From Sporobacter sp963675425 (lineage in GTDB: Bacteria; Bacillota; Clostridia; Oscillospirales; Oscillospiraceae): a DNA stretch of 64,000 nt. The position numbers and the translations under genes were made by a program. The notes under the pieces are model-generated. The model made no database searches, was not told the origin of the DNA, and saw only the letters and a list, made by a program, of their open reading frames with translations. The DNA lies in contig OY776214.1 of assembly GCA_963675425.1 (NCBI GenBank), positions 4,526,001 to 4,590,000 on the forward strand. Reading direction: 5' to 3'. Positions 16,560 through 24,982 of the stretch are shown one piece after another (the first letter of the stretch is position 1; the number at the start of each line of letters is the position of its first letter).

Positions 16560-17822
16560 CTAAAAACTGGATGATATTTCTATATCAATTCCATAATCCG
16601 AAATCAGCCGGAAGAAATTCCTTTGAATATCGGTTTCCCGATACGGTGAGGAAATACTGACAACCAATCTGTCCCCGTAAGAACACAGTGTCATCTGAGG
16701 CCTGAGCGCACTCGTACAAACAGAGAACTGACGGATATTAGGCGCAAACTCCGCGGGCATTGTTATCTTGCCGATATTTGATATTATCGATGTCGTGTGC
16801 CTCACCGACCTATTGACGACCATTCGTGCCACAAAATCTTTAACGGCCAGCGGGACGATGCGTGCAAACAGGTTCTGCTCAATCGACATATATTCATTTG
16901 ATTGGCATTGGAGCTGTTCGACTGTCAGCATATTCTTAAAACGTTCACTCAACTCTTGAATCACAGTGGATAAATCGTCCTTACCGTTCTCAAAGCGATA
17001 GCCGATATTAATGAAACTGAAAAAATTCCGCACGGTCACCGATTCATAAAATTGGCGCAGATTCACCGGAACAGTAAGCACAACCGGATGTTTCCTGACT
17101 TGCGCACGCATTTCCTTTCCGATTGCGTAAAGAAACAATGACGCAAGAAAAACAGTTAATGTCACATTATTTTTATGCGCTTCATCGAGCACTTTTTTTG
17201 CCGACATAGCGCCTTCTATGAGGTTCATTCTATTATCGGGAAATTTAGACCCATGAATTTGATATACTCTTGTGTTTTCAAAGCCGTTCTTCTTCTTTTT
17301 ATTCCCGCCGCCGACAAAGTGCTTACCGAAGCTGTCATCCGTCAGCCCGCTTATAGAAGCATTGTCGATTGAAGCCTTTGTGATCTTAAATTTATCTTTA
17401 TCGAGGATTCTCATATAATGATACAAGAGTGTCTGGATAAAACGCAACGCCCCGGCGCCATCGGACAGCGCATGGAAAACCTCAAGATTTATTCTATTTT
17501 TGAAATAAGAGACCCGAAACAGCAGATGGTCTCTCTGCCCCACGTATATCGGCGCGCAGACAGTTTGTGATTCAATATGGACTTCCGGTCTTATATCGCT
17601 TTTCTCCAGATAATACCAAAACGCTCCCCTTCTCAGAACCGACTTATAGACGGGAATATCATCAATAGTTTGATCAAGGGCCTGTTGCAGGGACTCAGGT
17701 TTTACCTCCCCCACCAACTCACAGGCAATCCGAAACACCTTTGGGTCCCGAAGCGTCCATGTTGCGGCGAATATTTTGGACACATTATCAAGTCGTGACC
17801 ACTCAATATATTTCTGGGACAT
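16560..17822 (-). CDS. Condensation-domain-like acyltransferase (alcohol acetyltransferase / PapA-like)
   Basis: A 420-residue protein of the CoA-dependent acyltransferase fold. The catalytic HxxxDG motif is present as HALSDGAGALRF at about residue 115; the later stretch VNLRQFYESVTVRNFFSFINIGY matches the second-half landmark (DFGWG-equivalent region) of PapA/AATase-like proteins. Likely reaction: transfer of an acyl group from CoA or a carrier to an alcohol or sugar hydroxyl; the substrate is not evident. GAGG lies 7 bases before the ATG. It lies between an HSL-type esterase and a DUF6320 membrane protein. Confidence 0.8.
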   Translation of the reverse strand: MSQKYIEWSRLDNVSKIFAATWTLRDPKVFRIACELVGEVKPESLQQALDQTIDDIPVYKSVLRRGAFWYYLEKSDIRPEVHIESQTVCAPIYVGQRDHLLFRVSYFKNRINLEVFHALSDGAGALRFIQTLLYHYMRILDKDKFKITKASIDNASISGLTDDSFGKHFVGGGNKKKKNGFENTRVYQIHGSKFPDNRMNLIEGAMSAKKVLDEAHKNNVTLTVFLASLFLYAIGKEMRAQVRKHPVVLTVPVNLRQFYESVTVRNFFSFINIGYRFENGKDDLSTVIQELSERFKNMLTVEQLQCQSNEYMSIEQNLFARIVPLAVKDFVARMVVNRSVRHTTSIISNIGKITMPAEFAPNIRQFSVCTSALRPQMTLCSYGDRLVVSISSPYRETDIQRNFFRLISDYGIDIEISSSF

Positions 17823-17861
17823 ATTTCAACCTCTTTTATTGGTATGACGCGAAACGAATCT

Positions 17862-18785
17862 TCAGAAATTTCTGTCGTTACCCAAAAAATTGTTAATGAT
17901 TTCATAGCATTTCATAACCGGCTTCGACTTTTTCGGGAACGCAAGAAATCCATGGAGCGCTCCGTCAATCCGGAAAATTCGCACATTATTGTGAAAGCCT
18001 TTCAGCCTTTCTCCATAGGCCTCGCCTTCATCCCTAAGCGGATCGTATTCCGCCGTTATTATGAGTGTATCCGGCTGATTCGAAAGGTCGTCAGCTATGA
18101 GCGGCGCGACATACGGGTTATATTTATCTTCCTCGTTACGCGTATATAAATCCATATAGTCTTGAATTTTCTTTGCTGTCAGGATATAGCTTGTCCCATA
18201 ATCCTTTATGGAGGGAAACGGCGCAGTTTCGCTATGGTCATTATAAGTAGCAGGATAAATCAGTATCTGCTTATCCGGCCACAGCTCGCCCTTGTCCCTT
18301 GCTATTAACGATACCACCGCTGCCAGGTTGCCGCCGGCGCTATCGCCTATCAGCGTGATATTTTCTGTTTCACAATTTATCAGACAAGGATCGTTAAATA
18401 TTTCTCTGGTTACATAATAACAGTCTTCCAGCCCGGCGGGAAATGGATTTTCCGGGGCGAGCCGATAGTCAACCGATACAACCGTATGTCTTGTCTGCTC
18501 TGCCATATTTGCGCATATCTTTGTATAAGTATCGATATTGCCCGTAACCCAGCCTCCGCCATGATAGAAAATTATCACCTTGGGCAGGCCGTTTGTTTTC
18601 GGGCGGAAAACACGGACCGGTATCTCCCTGTCTTCGACCATCATCTTTCGGTCCAGCACACCATACCTCGGCCCGAATCCGGGATTTGCCACACGGAGCA
18701 GCCTACGATAGACTTTGTAGTATTTTTTTACATTTGTCAAAATGCGCGTTACCATCCTCAATACCGCTTTTTTAAACCAATTCAT
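17862..18785 (-). CDS. HSL-family alpha/beta hydrolase (acetyl esterase-like)
   Basis: A 307-residue esterase. The oxyanion-hole motif YHGGGW and nucleophile elbow GDSAGGN identify the hormone-sensitive-lipase family (Aes/BAH type); the catalytic Asp and His are expected in EYDPLRDEGE and the late HGFLAF. The first 35 residues are basic and amphipathic and might touch the membrane. The ribosome binding site is weak. Paired with an acyltransferase 39 bases downstream, it may remove the same acyl group that the next gene adds. Confidence 0.9.
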   Translation of the reverse strand: MNWFKKAVLRMVTRILTNVKKYYKVYRRLLRVANPGFGPRYGVLDRKMMVEDREIPVRVFRPKTNGLPKVIIFYHGGGWVTGNIDTYTKICANMAEQTRHTVVSVDYRLAPENPFPAGLEDCYYVTREIFNDPCLINCETENITLIGDSAGGNLAAVVSLIARDKGELWPDKQILIYPATYNDHSETAPFPSIKDYGTSYILTAKKIQDYMDLYTRNEEDKYNPYVAPLIADDLSNQPDTLIITAEYDPLRDEGEAYGERLKGFHNNVRIFRIDGALHGFLAFPKKSKPVMKCYEIINNFLGNDRNF

Positions 18786-18886
18786 GAGCCATCACTTATT
18801 CCTTAAAAACATGAATGTGGAAAATTTCCACTTTAGCCGTCGCCAAGGGTTTCCATGCCATTCACGGTAAGTTAACATAATTTTGT

Positions 18887-18914
18887 TGCAATTGCCGACA
18901 TAATGGTGTATAAT
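18887..18914 (+). promoter_or_regulatory. Promoter of the 38-residue ORF
   Basis: TTGCAA at 18887-18892 and a perfect TATAAT at 18909-18914, 16 bases apart, lie 28 bases upstream of the ATG at 18942. Confidence 0.65.
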
Positions 18915-18941
18915 AAAAAAATACTATAGAAAGGAGTAATT

Positions 18942-19058
18942 ATGTTAATATCAAAGCAAGAAAACGAAGCATTATATAACTATATCTTTAAAGACGATAA
19001 CAAAGATATCGATGATTTAATCTTCGGCAACGCAGAGCTTCCCGTTAGCGAAAAGTAG
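18942..19058 (+). CDS. 38-residue acidic small protein
   Basis: An ATG preceded by AAGGAG at 5 bases opens 38 codons. The peptide starts MLISKQENEALYNYIFK and then becomes acidic (DDNKDIDDLIFG), ending PVSEK. It has no Cys and no membrane segment and I recognise no family. The evidence for a real gene is the full set of signals: a good promoter 28 bases upstream, a strong ribosome binding site and a terminator hairpin 15 bases after the stop, giving a transcript of about 180 bases. It could be a signalling peptide, a small regulator, or a small RNA that happens to carry an ORF. Confidence 0.6.
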   Translation: MLISKQENEALYNYIFKDDNKDIDDLIFGNAELPVSEK

Positions 19059-19072
19059 AAACTCGAAGGATT

Positions 19073-19098
19073 CCAGGGTATGCGACCCTGGTATTTTT
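19073..19098 (+). terminator. Terminator of the 38-residue ORF
   Basis: A 7-bp GC-rich stem (CCAGGGT at 19073-19079, ACCCTGG at 19085-19091) is followed by TATTTTTT. Confidence 0.85.
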
Positions 19099-19195
19099 TC
19101 GCCCTTTTTGAGAGAAACATCGAGGTCTTGCGCAGCAAAATAGCGTTGGGCACAATGCCCCCCGCTATTTTTCGAAATACTTACCATTATTATCG

Positions 19196-19408
19196 TTAGA
19201 TAACGTGAACATTTGCAGCCCTTGTTTTCTGCCTGTTTTTAGGGTCACTTTCAATATCATAAGTTACCTTTTGCCCTTCATCAAGGGATTTATACCCCTG
19301 CGATGTTATTGCAGAAAAATGCACGAATACATCATCGCCGCCCTCTTCGTTAGTAATGAACCCAAAACCTTTGTCTGCATTAAAAAATTTCACTGTACCT
19401 GTACTCAT
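19196..19408 (-). CDS. Cold-shock protein (CspA family)
   Basis: A 70-residue single OB-fold protein that binds single-stranded RNA and DNA and melts RNA structure. It begins MSTGTVKFFNADKGFGFI, containing RNP1 (KGFGFI), and has RNP2 as VFVHF; AITSQGYKSLDEGQKVTYDIE is the standard second half. The length matches the family exactly. GGGAG lies 7 bases before the ATG. It is monocistronic, with an untranslated leader of unknown length, as is usual for csp genes. Confidence 0.96.
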   Translation of the reverse strand: MSTGTVKFFNADKGFGFITNEEGGDDVFVHFSAITSQGYKSLDEGQKVTYDIESDPKNRQKTRAANVHVI

Positions 19409-19690
19409 GTTAATTCTCCCATTTTTTTACATTTCAACATTAACAAAAACACATGCACATAAATCGCAGATAGGAACCATGATTTACATACATGTGAGAT
19501 CAAAACGTTCATATTGATTTCCATCATTTTACCACCCTCAAAACGTGTTGTCAACATCTAATGGAGTTAGATTCCGTCAAGCTTTCTTTGTAGGTTATTT
19601 TTTAGCCGCTTTTTTAAGAGCTATGGCATTTTCAGCTGCCACCACCTGTAATATCTTGCAGCCTTTGACACCGTTAACTATAAAGTAAAT

Positions 19691-19719
19691 TTGACTTTAT
19701 GTTAATCCGATGTTATACT
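19691..19719 (+). promoter_or_regulatory. Promoter of the small-peptide/radical SAM operon
   Basis: TTGACT (19691-19696) and TATACT (19714-19719) are separated by 17 bases. Transcription would start near 19726, about 150 bases before the Lys-rich ORF. Confidence 0.75.
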
Positions 19720-19771
19720 TAAAAAGCTCTTTTGAGTAAGAGCGCTTAAATAAAAATGGATGTAAACACGA

Positions 19772-19803
19772 AAGTCACTTTTTATTGAAGTGGCTTTTTA
19801 TTA
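19772..19803 (+). terminator. Leader terminator or attenuator
   Basis: AAGTCACTT (19772-19780) pairs with AAGTGGCTT (19788-19796), followed by TTTTATT. Because it lies between the promoter and the first ORF, it would produce a short RNA of about 75 bases unless read through. A smaller stem (GCTCTT/AAGAGC) lies just before it. Confidence 0.6.
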
Positions 19804-19875
19804 TCGACACAATATACATTATTTTTACATTTTTGTATTATTTTTTCAACCAAAACAACAAAAGGCGGCGAAAAA

Positions 19876-19980
19876 ATGAGTTTTAAGAATCCAAACAAAC
19901 TAAAAAAAATGAAAGTAAAGGTGACTAGCAAACCTAATAAGGGAAAAATAGCACCGAAGCCAACTAATAAGCATCAGTGA
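19876..19980 (+). CDS. 34-residue Lys-rich small protein (candidate precursor peptide)
   Basis: An ATG with AAAGGCGG about 7 bases upstream opens 34 codons. The peptide begins MSFKNPNKLKKMKVKV and continues with a Lys/Pro/Asn-rich tail (KPNKGKIAPKPTNKHQ). About a third of residues are Lys; there is no Cys and no membrane segment. Its stop overlaps the first possible start (GTG at 19977) of the B12-binding radical SAM gene, so the two are probably translated together. A short peptide directly before a radical SAM gene suggests a RiPP precursor, but B12 radical SAM enzymes of this group also act on lipids and other small molecules, and a high-Lys peptide could bind nucleic acid instead. Confidence 0.5.
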   Translation: MSFKNPNKLKKMKVKVTSKPNKGKIAPKPTNKHQ

Positions 19981-19991
19981 ACGGAGATAAT

Positions 19992-21473
19992 TTGAAAATA
20001 TTAATGGTTTATCCGAAAATTCCTATTACCTATTGGGGATTTCAGCATGCGCTAAAATTCATTTCAAAAAAAGCGGCTTTTCCACCGCTGGGCCTGCTGA
20101 CGATTGCAGCGATGTTACCGGAGCATTTTGAAAAAAGACTTATTGATATGAATGTAGAGATATTAAATGAAAGCGACATTATATGGGCCGATTATGTCTT
20201 CATAAGTGCCATGGTCGTCCAAAAGGATTCTGTTAGAGATGTCCTGCTGCGCTGTAAGAGCGTTGGTGTGAAAACAGTTGCGGGCGGGCCATTATTCACT
20301 TCGGAATATGAGCTTTTCGGCGAGGTGGATCACCTCGTTTTAAACGAGGGAGAGCTCACGATACCTGAATTCATAAGAGACTTGGAGCTCGGCAAACCAA
20401 AGCATATTTATACCTCGTCCGAGTGGGCGGACCTGAGCTTGACGCCTGTCCCGAAGTGGGGACTCATTAATGTGAAAAAATATGGCTCCCTGAATATACA
20501 GTACTCACGCGGCTGCCCCTTTAATTGCGAATTCTGTGATATCACAAAGCTTTTTGGGCATGTGCCGCGAACAAAAGGAAAAGATCAGCTGCTTGAGGAG
20601 CTCGATGCGATTTATCGCTCGGGATGGCGGGGAGAGGTTTTCTTTGTTGATGACAATTTTATTGGCAATAAAAAGAAGCTGGTCGACGAGATCCTGCCCG
20701 CCCTTATCGAATGGATGGATAAACACCGCAATCCATTTCGATTCCTGACCGAGGCCTCCATAAATCTCGCCGATGATGAGACCCTCATGAAAATGATGGT
20801 AAACGCCGGATTTTATGATGTTTTTATTGGGATTGAAACCCCTGACGAAAAAAGTCTGACTGAATGTAAAAAAAACCAGAACAAAAACCGCGACTTGATT
20901 TCAAGCATAAAAAAAATTCAGCAATTCGGGCTTGAGGTCCAGGGCGGATTTATTGTGGGGTTCGACAACGATAATCCAACGATATTTAACCGGATGATCA
21001 GCTTTATCCAAGAGAGCGGAATCGTCACGGCGATGGTCGGTTTGCTGAACGCGCCCAAGGGAACAAACCTTTATCAGCGCTTACAGCGCGAGGGACGCCT
21101 AACGACGGAATTCTCCGGCGACAACACAAATTTCACGATGAATTTCGTTCCGAAAATGGATAAGAATCTGCTTGTGAAAGGCTACGAATCGATCGTATCC
21201 ACCATTTACTCCCCAAAGCATTATTATGAACGTGTGAAGAATTTTCTGAAAGCTTATACTCCCGGAGAATCGGTAAAGAAAGAAATAAGCGCAGTCAATA
21301 TCATGGCATTCCTAAAATCGGTTTTCAGGCTTGGTATCATCGGAAAGGAACGCCGCTACTACTGGCAGCTGCTGACCTGGTCTATTTTCAAACGTCCGGA
21401 AGTCTTTCCCGCGGCCGTAAGGTTTTCCATTTATGGATTTCACTTCAGGAAGATCTATGAGGGCATCGGCTAA
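19992..21473 (+). CDS. B12-binding-domain radical SAM protein (DUF4070-type C terminus)
   Basis: The N-terminal domain (MKILMVYPKIP, AGGPLFTSE) has the Rossmann-like fold of cobalamin-binding radical SAM enzymes; the radical SAM motif is C175-x3-C179-x2-C182 (RGCPFNCEFC) with the usual following DITKLFGHVPRTK. The remaining 200 residues, with FIVGFDNDN and GLLNAPKGTNL, match the DUF4070 group that includes hopanoid 2-methylase-like enzymes. Likely chemistry is methylation or another radical change of an unactivated carbon; the substrate is unknown. TTG at 19992 has GGAG 5 bases upstream and gives the typical MKIL start; GTG at 19977 is the alternative. It heads a tightly spaced set with a helical-barrel protein and a glycosyltransferase-like protein. 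Confidence 0.85.
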   Translation: MKILMVYPKIPITYWGFQHALKFISKKAAFPPLGLLTIAAMLPEHFEKRLIDMNVEILNESDIIWADYVFISAMVVQKDSVRDVLLRCKSVGVKTVAGGPLFTSEYELFGEVDHLVLNEGELTIPEFIRDLELGKPKHIYTSSEWADLSLTPVPKWGLINVKKYGSLNIQYSRGCPFNCEFCDITKLFGHVPRTKGKDQLLEELDAIYRSGWRGEVFFVDDNFIGNKKKLVDEILPALIEWMDKHRNPFRFLTEASINLADDETLMKMMVNAGFYDVFIGIETPDEKSLTECKKNQNKNRDLISSIKKIQQFGLEVQGGFIVGFDNDNPTIFNRMISFIQESGIVTAMVGLLNAPKGTNLYQRLQREGRLTTEFSGDNTNFTMNFVPKMDKNLLVKGYESIVSTIYSPKHYYERVKNFLKAYTPGESVKKEISAVNIMAFLKSVFRLGIIGKERRYYWQLLTWSIFKRPEVFPAAVRFSIYGFHFRKIYEGIG

Positions 21474-21499
21474 TTTTATACAACCATAGGGGTTATCCA

Positions 21500-22594
21500 G
21501 TGATAACAACAAACAAACATCCAAGAAAACTGAAAACAGATCATATCTTCCGCATGACTGATGACACGGGAATACTGCATCATTCCAATTACGGTGTCCC
21601 TGATCTTTCCCAAGGTTATAAAACCGTTGACAACGCAAGAGCACTCATTATGGCCCTTAAGCTATATGATCAGACACAATCAAAAAGAGTCGAGCGCCTG
21701 ATTTTAAAATATGTGTCTTTTTTAGCAAACGCCCAGAATGCAGACGGGACGTTTCTGAATACGATGGAATATAATCGTGAGTTTTTGGTGGAGGACGGTT
21801 CCGAGGAATGCTTTGGACGCTGCCTATGGGCATTGTGCAATACCTTTTCGGAATCAAACATACCGCATAGTATCAAGAAGACCGCAAAGGATCTGATTGA
21901 TAAAGCTTTGCCAAACTGCATGAAAATCACTTCATCAAGAGCCGCCGCATATGTAATAATCGGGCTGAATTATCTTGGTTGTGAAAAAACCAACGGATAT
22001 ATTTCAAAGTTGGCCGCCACACTTGCAGATCATTATGCACATTACAGAAGCGGGGACTGGCATTGGTTCGAAGACAGCTTAACGAACTGCAATGCAGCGT
22101 TACCCCGTGCGCTGCTTACGGCTTTTAAAGTAACAAAAGAATTGCGGTATCTAAAAATCGGACTGAAAAGCCTATCGTTTCTAGAAGATATGACTTTTAC
22201 CAAAAACTGTTTTAAGCCCATCGGGAATAGTGGATTGCGTTGTCAGGGAGATAATGTGGTCCAGCTTGATGAACAGTCCTTGGAAGCCTGCGAATCTACA
22301 TCGGCTTATGTGGAAGCTTACCTGACAACGAATAATGCAGAGTATATAGAAAGAGCCAAAGTATGCTTTTCCTGGTATATTGGCAGAAATTCAATAAGGC
22401 ACACTTTGTTGGATTTTGAGACAGGCGGTTGTTATGACGGTATCGAATCTGGCAGCCTGAATCCGAATCAGGGAGCGGAAAGTGTCATATCCTTCTGGTT
22501 GGCATACTTGGAAATAGAGAAGTACTTAAAACTCGAAAATAATGCAGATAAAGAATGGAGGCAATCAAATAAATATCAAGGAAAAAAAGATTAA
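21500..22594 (+). CDS. Alpha/alpha-barrel (six-hairpin-like) carbohydrate-associated protein
   Basis: A 364-residue protein, GTG start with AGGGG upstream. The N-terminal stretch MTDDTGILHHSNYGVPDLSQ then GYKTVDNARALIMALKLYD is a pattern seen in proteins encoded beside glycosyltransferases and mannan-type hydrolases, where the (D)DNARAL motif follows a GY turn. Regular helix-pair spacing and FGRCLWAL, SGDWHWFEDSLTNCNAALPRALL motifs suggest a six-hairpin glycosidase-like barrel. I cannot name a substrate or confirm catalysis. It lies 26 bases after the radical SAM gene and overlaps the glycosyltransferase-like gene. Confidence 0.65.
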   Translation: MITTNKHPRKLKTDHIFRMTDDTGILHHSNYGVPDLSQGYKTVDNARALIMALKLYDQTQSKRVERLILKYVSFLANAQNADGTFLNTMEYNREFLVEDGSEECFGRCLWALCNTFSESNIPHSIKKTAKDLIDKALPNCMKITSSRAAAYVIIGLNYLGCEKTNGYISKLAATLADHYAHYRSGDWHWFEDSLTNCNAALPRALLTAFKVTKELRYLKIGLKSLSFLEDMTFTKNCFKPIGNSGLRCQGDNVVQLDEQSLEACESTSAYVEAYLTTNNAEYIERAKVCFSWYIGRNSIRHTLLDFETGGCYDGIESGSLNPNQGAESVISFWLAYLEIEKYLKLENNADKEWRQSNKYQGKKD

Positions 22595-23819
22595 TGTAGG
22601 CATTGGCTTCGTGACCGGGCGTAAAATTTTTAAAAATGTCATAAAAACGTATGTGAACAACTGGAACGAATCCGGGCTTGTTGATAATGAAAAGATTGCA
22701 CTCCATCTTCTCGTCGCCTATGACTTGGGGTACACCGATACCACACTAAGCGACTACATGATTACCGACGAAGCAATATTGGAAACGGTTGATTCGGCTT
22801 ATTATTTAGGTGCATCTGCAATAACGAACGAGGCTCAATCTCTGGTTGGTCAAAACGTTGTTACCCTGGAAGAGGCCGAGCTGATATTTGGCGAAGGCTA
22901 TGCGATGAAACGAAATGCGGTTTTGTATTTTGCACTTAAAATTAAAATGGATTATCTCATCTTCTTAGATGATGATGAATATCCGATAGCAAATATAAGA
23001 GTTAACAATTGCATTTCGTGGAAGGGGCAGGAAGTTCTATCAACGCATATTAAGAACATCATGCATGCGGATATGACACATGGTCACCATTGCGGCTACA
23101 TTTCTCCAATTCCGCAGTTGGCCTTCAATAACAGGCTCTCCGAGAATGATTTCAGAATTTTTATCGAGTCAATAAGCAACGACATTGTTAACTGGAATTC
23201 GGTTAAGGAAAAGATGAATGATGGCGGAGTTACATATGCCGAGCTAAACATAATTAACAGCCGAATTACCGAAGTTGTTAAAGCGAAAAACGGAATGAAG
23301 TTCATTTCAGGCGCTAATCTGGGCTTTAATCTTAAAAATCTCGATAAACTGTTTCCATTCTATAATCCGCCGGGAGCACGGGGTGAAGATACTTTCCTAA
23401 GTACCTGTATTTGTGAATCGACAATAATCAAAGTTCCCTGTTACACATTCCACGACGGTTTCTCAACCTATGAGCATTTGCTTCTCGGGGTTCTTCCCAA
23501 CAAACTCAAAGCAATGAAAGCTGATTTCGGAGAAAATACAAAGAGGTTTTTGAAAGCTTCTATCGGGTGGATCAGATACAAACCCCTTTTGCTTTACATT
23601 ACACGAAGAGAAAACTACGAAGATGAGATAATAAAGATAAAAGAGAGTCTAGAAAATGTAATCCCGAGTATATGCGATTATTTTGAAGATGACGGGTTTA
23701 AGGATATTTTGTCTGAACTTGACTACTTTCATACGAATGTGAAATACCATAATAGGGATTTCGAAAATACGAAGCAAGCATGGCTGAAAATAATAAAGTT
23801 CTTAAAAATACCGAGTTAA
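22542..23819 (+). CDS. Glycosyltransferase-like protein (GT-A type), start uncertain
   Basis: The fold begins at INVGIGFVTGRKIFKNVIKTYVNNW, and the metal-binding DxD-type motif is DDDEYP at residues 143-148 after YLIFL, as in GT-A enzymes. A later SGANLGFNLKNLDKLFPFYNPPGARGEDTFLST fits an acceptor-side loop with a GEDT/ExT catalytic stretch. No membrane segment is seen. The ATG at 22542 lies inside the previous gene and has no ribosome binding site; GGAGG at 22556-22560 instead points to an ATA codon at 22569, or AAGGA to ATT further on, so translation may start at an unusual codon. It is the last gene of the set. Confidence 0.65.
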   Translation: MQIKNGGNQINIKEKKINVGIGFVTGRKIFKNVIKTYVNNWNESGLVDNEKIALHLLVAYDLGYTDTTLSDYMITDEAILETVDSAYYLGASAITNEAQSLVGQNVVTLEEAELIFGEGYAMKRNAVLYFALKIKMDYLIFLDDDEYPIANIRVNNCISWKGQEVLSTHIKNIMHADMTHGHHCGYISPIPQLAFNNRLSENDFRIFIESISNDIVNWNSVKEKMNDGGVTYAELNIINSRITEVVKAKNGMKFISGANLGFNLKNLDKLFPFYNPPGARGEDTFLSTCICESTIIKVPCYTFHDGFSTYEHLLLGVLPNKLKAMKADFGENTKRFLKASIGWIRYKPLLLYITRRENYEDEIIKIKESLENVIPSICDYFEDDGFKDILSELDYFHTNVKYHNRDFENTKQAWLKIIKFLKIPS

Positions 23820-24185
23820 AATAACGCCCCCCCTCCCTATGCGCGTTATATTCGCGCTCAAGCATTACAAAAAGAATACCTAGATTTTTCAGTACTTTTT
23901 AGGTGGAGGTCCTTCCACTATATCGCCCCCCCTGACCAAGTCGAATGTGATTTCTTTTGTATTGTTACTAGTGATGTCAGCGAGGCCCGCAGGTCGAGAG
24001 CTTTAATATGTCGAAAAAGCCGCGGGTGCGGCTTTTTCGACAGTCTGAGAGCCGAAAACAAACGTTTTCGGCTCTCAGACTGCGCTCTATATTAAACCTA
24101 TGTTTTCCACTGAGCTGATGTCATATTCATCAGCTTTAAACACGCATACTAAACTCATGTTTACACCTAACGTGAAACGCTTGCA
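23820..24185. other. Intergenic region with tandem hairpins
   Basis: Apart from the hairpin pair at 24011-24082 there is a pyrimidine/purine-rich stretch after the operon end but no gene that I can support. Confidence 0.6.
24011..24082. repeat. Tandem perfect hairpins (terminator-like element)
   Basis: Hairpin 1: 13-bp perfect stem (24011-24023 and 24028-24040, loop GGGT) with A- and T-rich base. Hairpin 2: 19-bp perfect stem (24041-24059 and 24064-24082, loop AAAC). They abut directly. The element has the same two-hairpin layout as 10488-10564 and 37897-37971. Confidence 0.8.
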
Positions 24186-24851
24186 TTACGGATGGTACTT
24201 CGTACCGACGCCATTACCACATAAACCGCTATCATCCGGCAACTTAAGATACGTGATCGAATTTTCAATACGATTAACAGAAAAAATCATTCCCGCGCAT
24301 ACAAGATAGCCCAACGCATATAACATTTTAACCGGTAGCATGTCTACAAATAAACTATGCGCCACTGTGCCTAATGCGCATAGGCCCAGTGCAACGGCTG
24401 TTGCCATCGTGGCGCTCTTCAGCTGCTTTGGTGTGCTTTTATATTCGCCTACTGTCATCTTTGCCTTAACTGTCAGATATGAGATTAATGCAATAATAAT
24501 CCATCCGAAACAAATAATGCTGACCATCTGAGCGGCGGCCACATATCCGGCTGTATTGCTGTCAATCATCCGTGTAGCTAAAAATCCAAACAAAATCATC
24601 GAGCCAAGCGTTATCAAAACATAGGCCGCCCGCAGAAGTAAGCGCCGCGCCTTCGGCAGCTCCTGCCCATACCAGTCGCCTGTATAGGTGCGCCGGACCC
24701 GTTTCTTGCCGTTAGGCAGGGTGACCACCTGCTCGTCCCATCCCTCAAAGTATTTCTTATAGGATGAACTTTTATAGCCATGGCTTGGCGGAATTTTACT
24801 CGATGGCGCTCCGTTGCTCTGACATTTAGTTTTTTCTTTTTGATTCTTCAT
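24186..24851 (-). CDS. Conserved-looking membrane protein of unknown function
   Basis: About 221 residues from ATG 24851 (an in-frame ATG at 24890 would add 13). A hydrophilic N-terminal 65 residues contains DEQVVTLPNGKKRVRRTYTGDWY, then four hydrophobic segments (about 70-92, 100-122, 145-165, 170-190) follow and a polar tail ends it. I recognise no family. TATAAT lies only 11-16 bases before the ATG at 24851, which would give a very short leader. It is monocistronic and lies between the glycosyltransferase-like gene and the solute-binding lipoprotein. Confidence 0.65.
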   Translation of the reverse strand: MKNQKEKTKCQSNGAPSSKIPPSHGYKSSSYKKYFEGWDEQVVTLPNGKKRVRRTYTGDWYGQELPKARRLLLRAAYVLITLGSMILFGFLATRMIDSNTAGYVAAAQMVSIICFGWIIIALISYLTVKAKMTVGEYKSTPKQLKSATMATAVALGLCALGTVAHSLFVDMLPVKMLYALGYLVCAGMIFSVNRIENSITYLKLPDDSGLCGNGVGTKYHP

Positions 24852-24982
24852 ACTATTATTATACCATTTGTCCGATCGGAAATATAGCATTGCTTTAATT
24901 GACAGGCCGGTGTGCTACTGACTAGCATCATCACATTTAGCTTACTTATCATACATCAGGGCAATAAAATTGTTTAATGCGG

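Larger units (their letters stand above)
19409..19875. other. Divergent intergenic region with promoter and leader RNA
   Basis: The left part is the upstream region of the cold-shock gene. The right part holds a promoter at 19691-19719 and a leader with a terminator-like hairpin at 19772-19803, both on the plus strand. I saw no further gene. Confidence 0.6.

Noticed and set aside
19876..19980. Firm RiPP precursor annotation of the Lys-rich ORF
   Set aside because: There is no leader-recognition protein, protease or transporter in the operon and the radical SAM class also acts on non-peptides, so it is kept as a hypothesis only.
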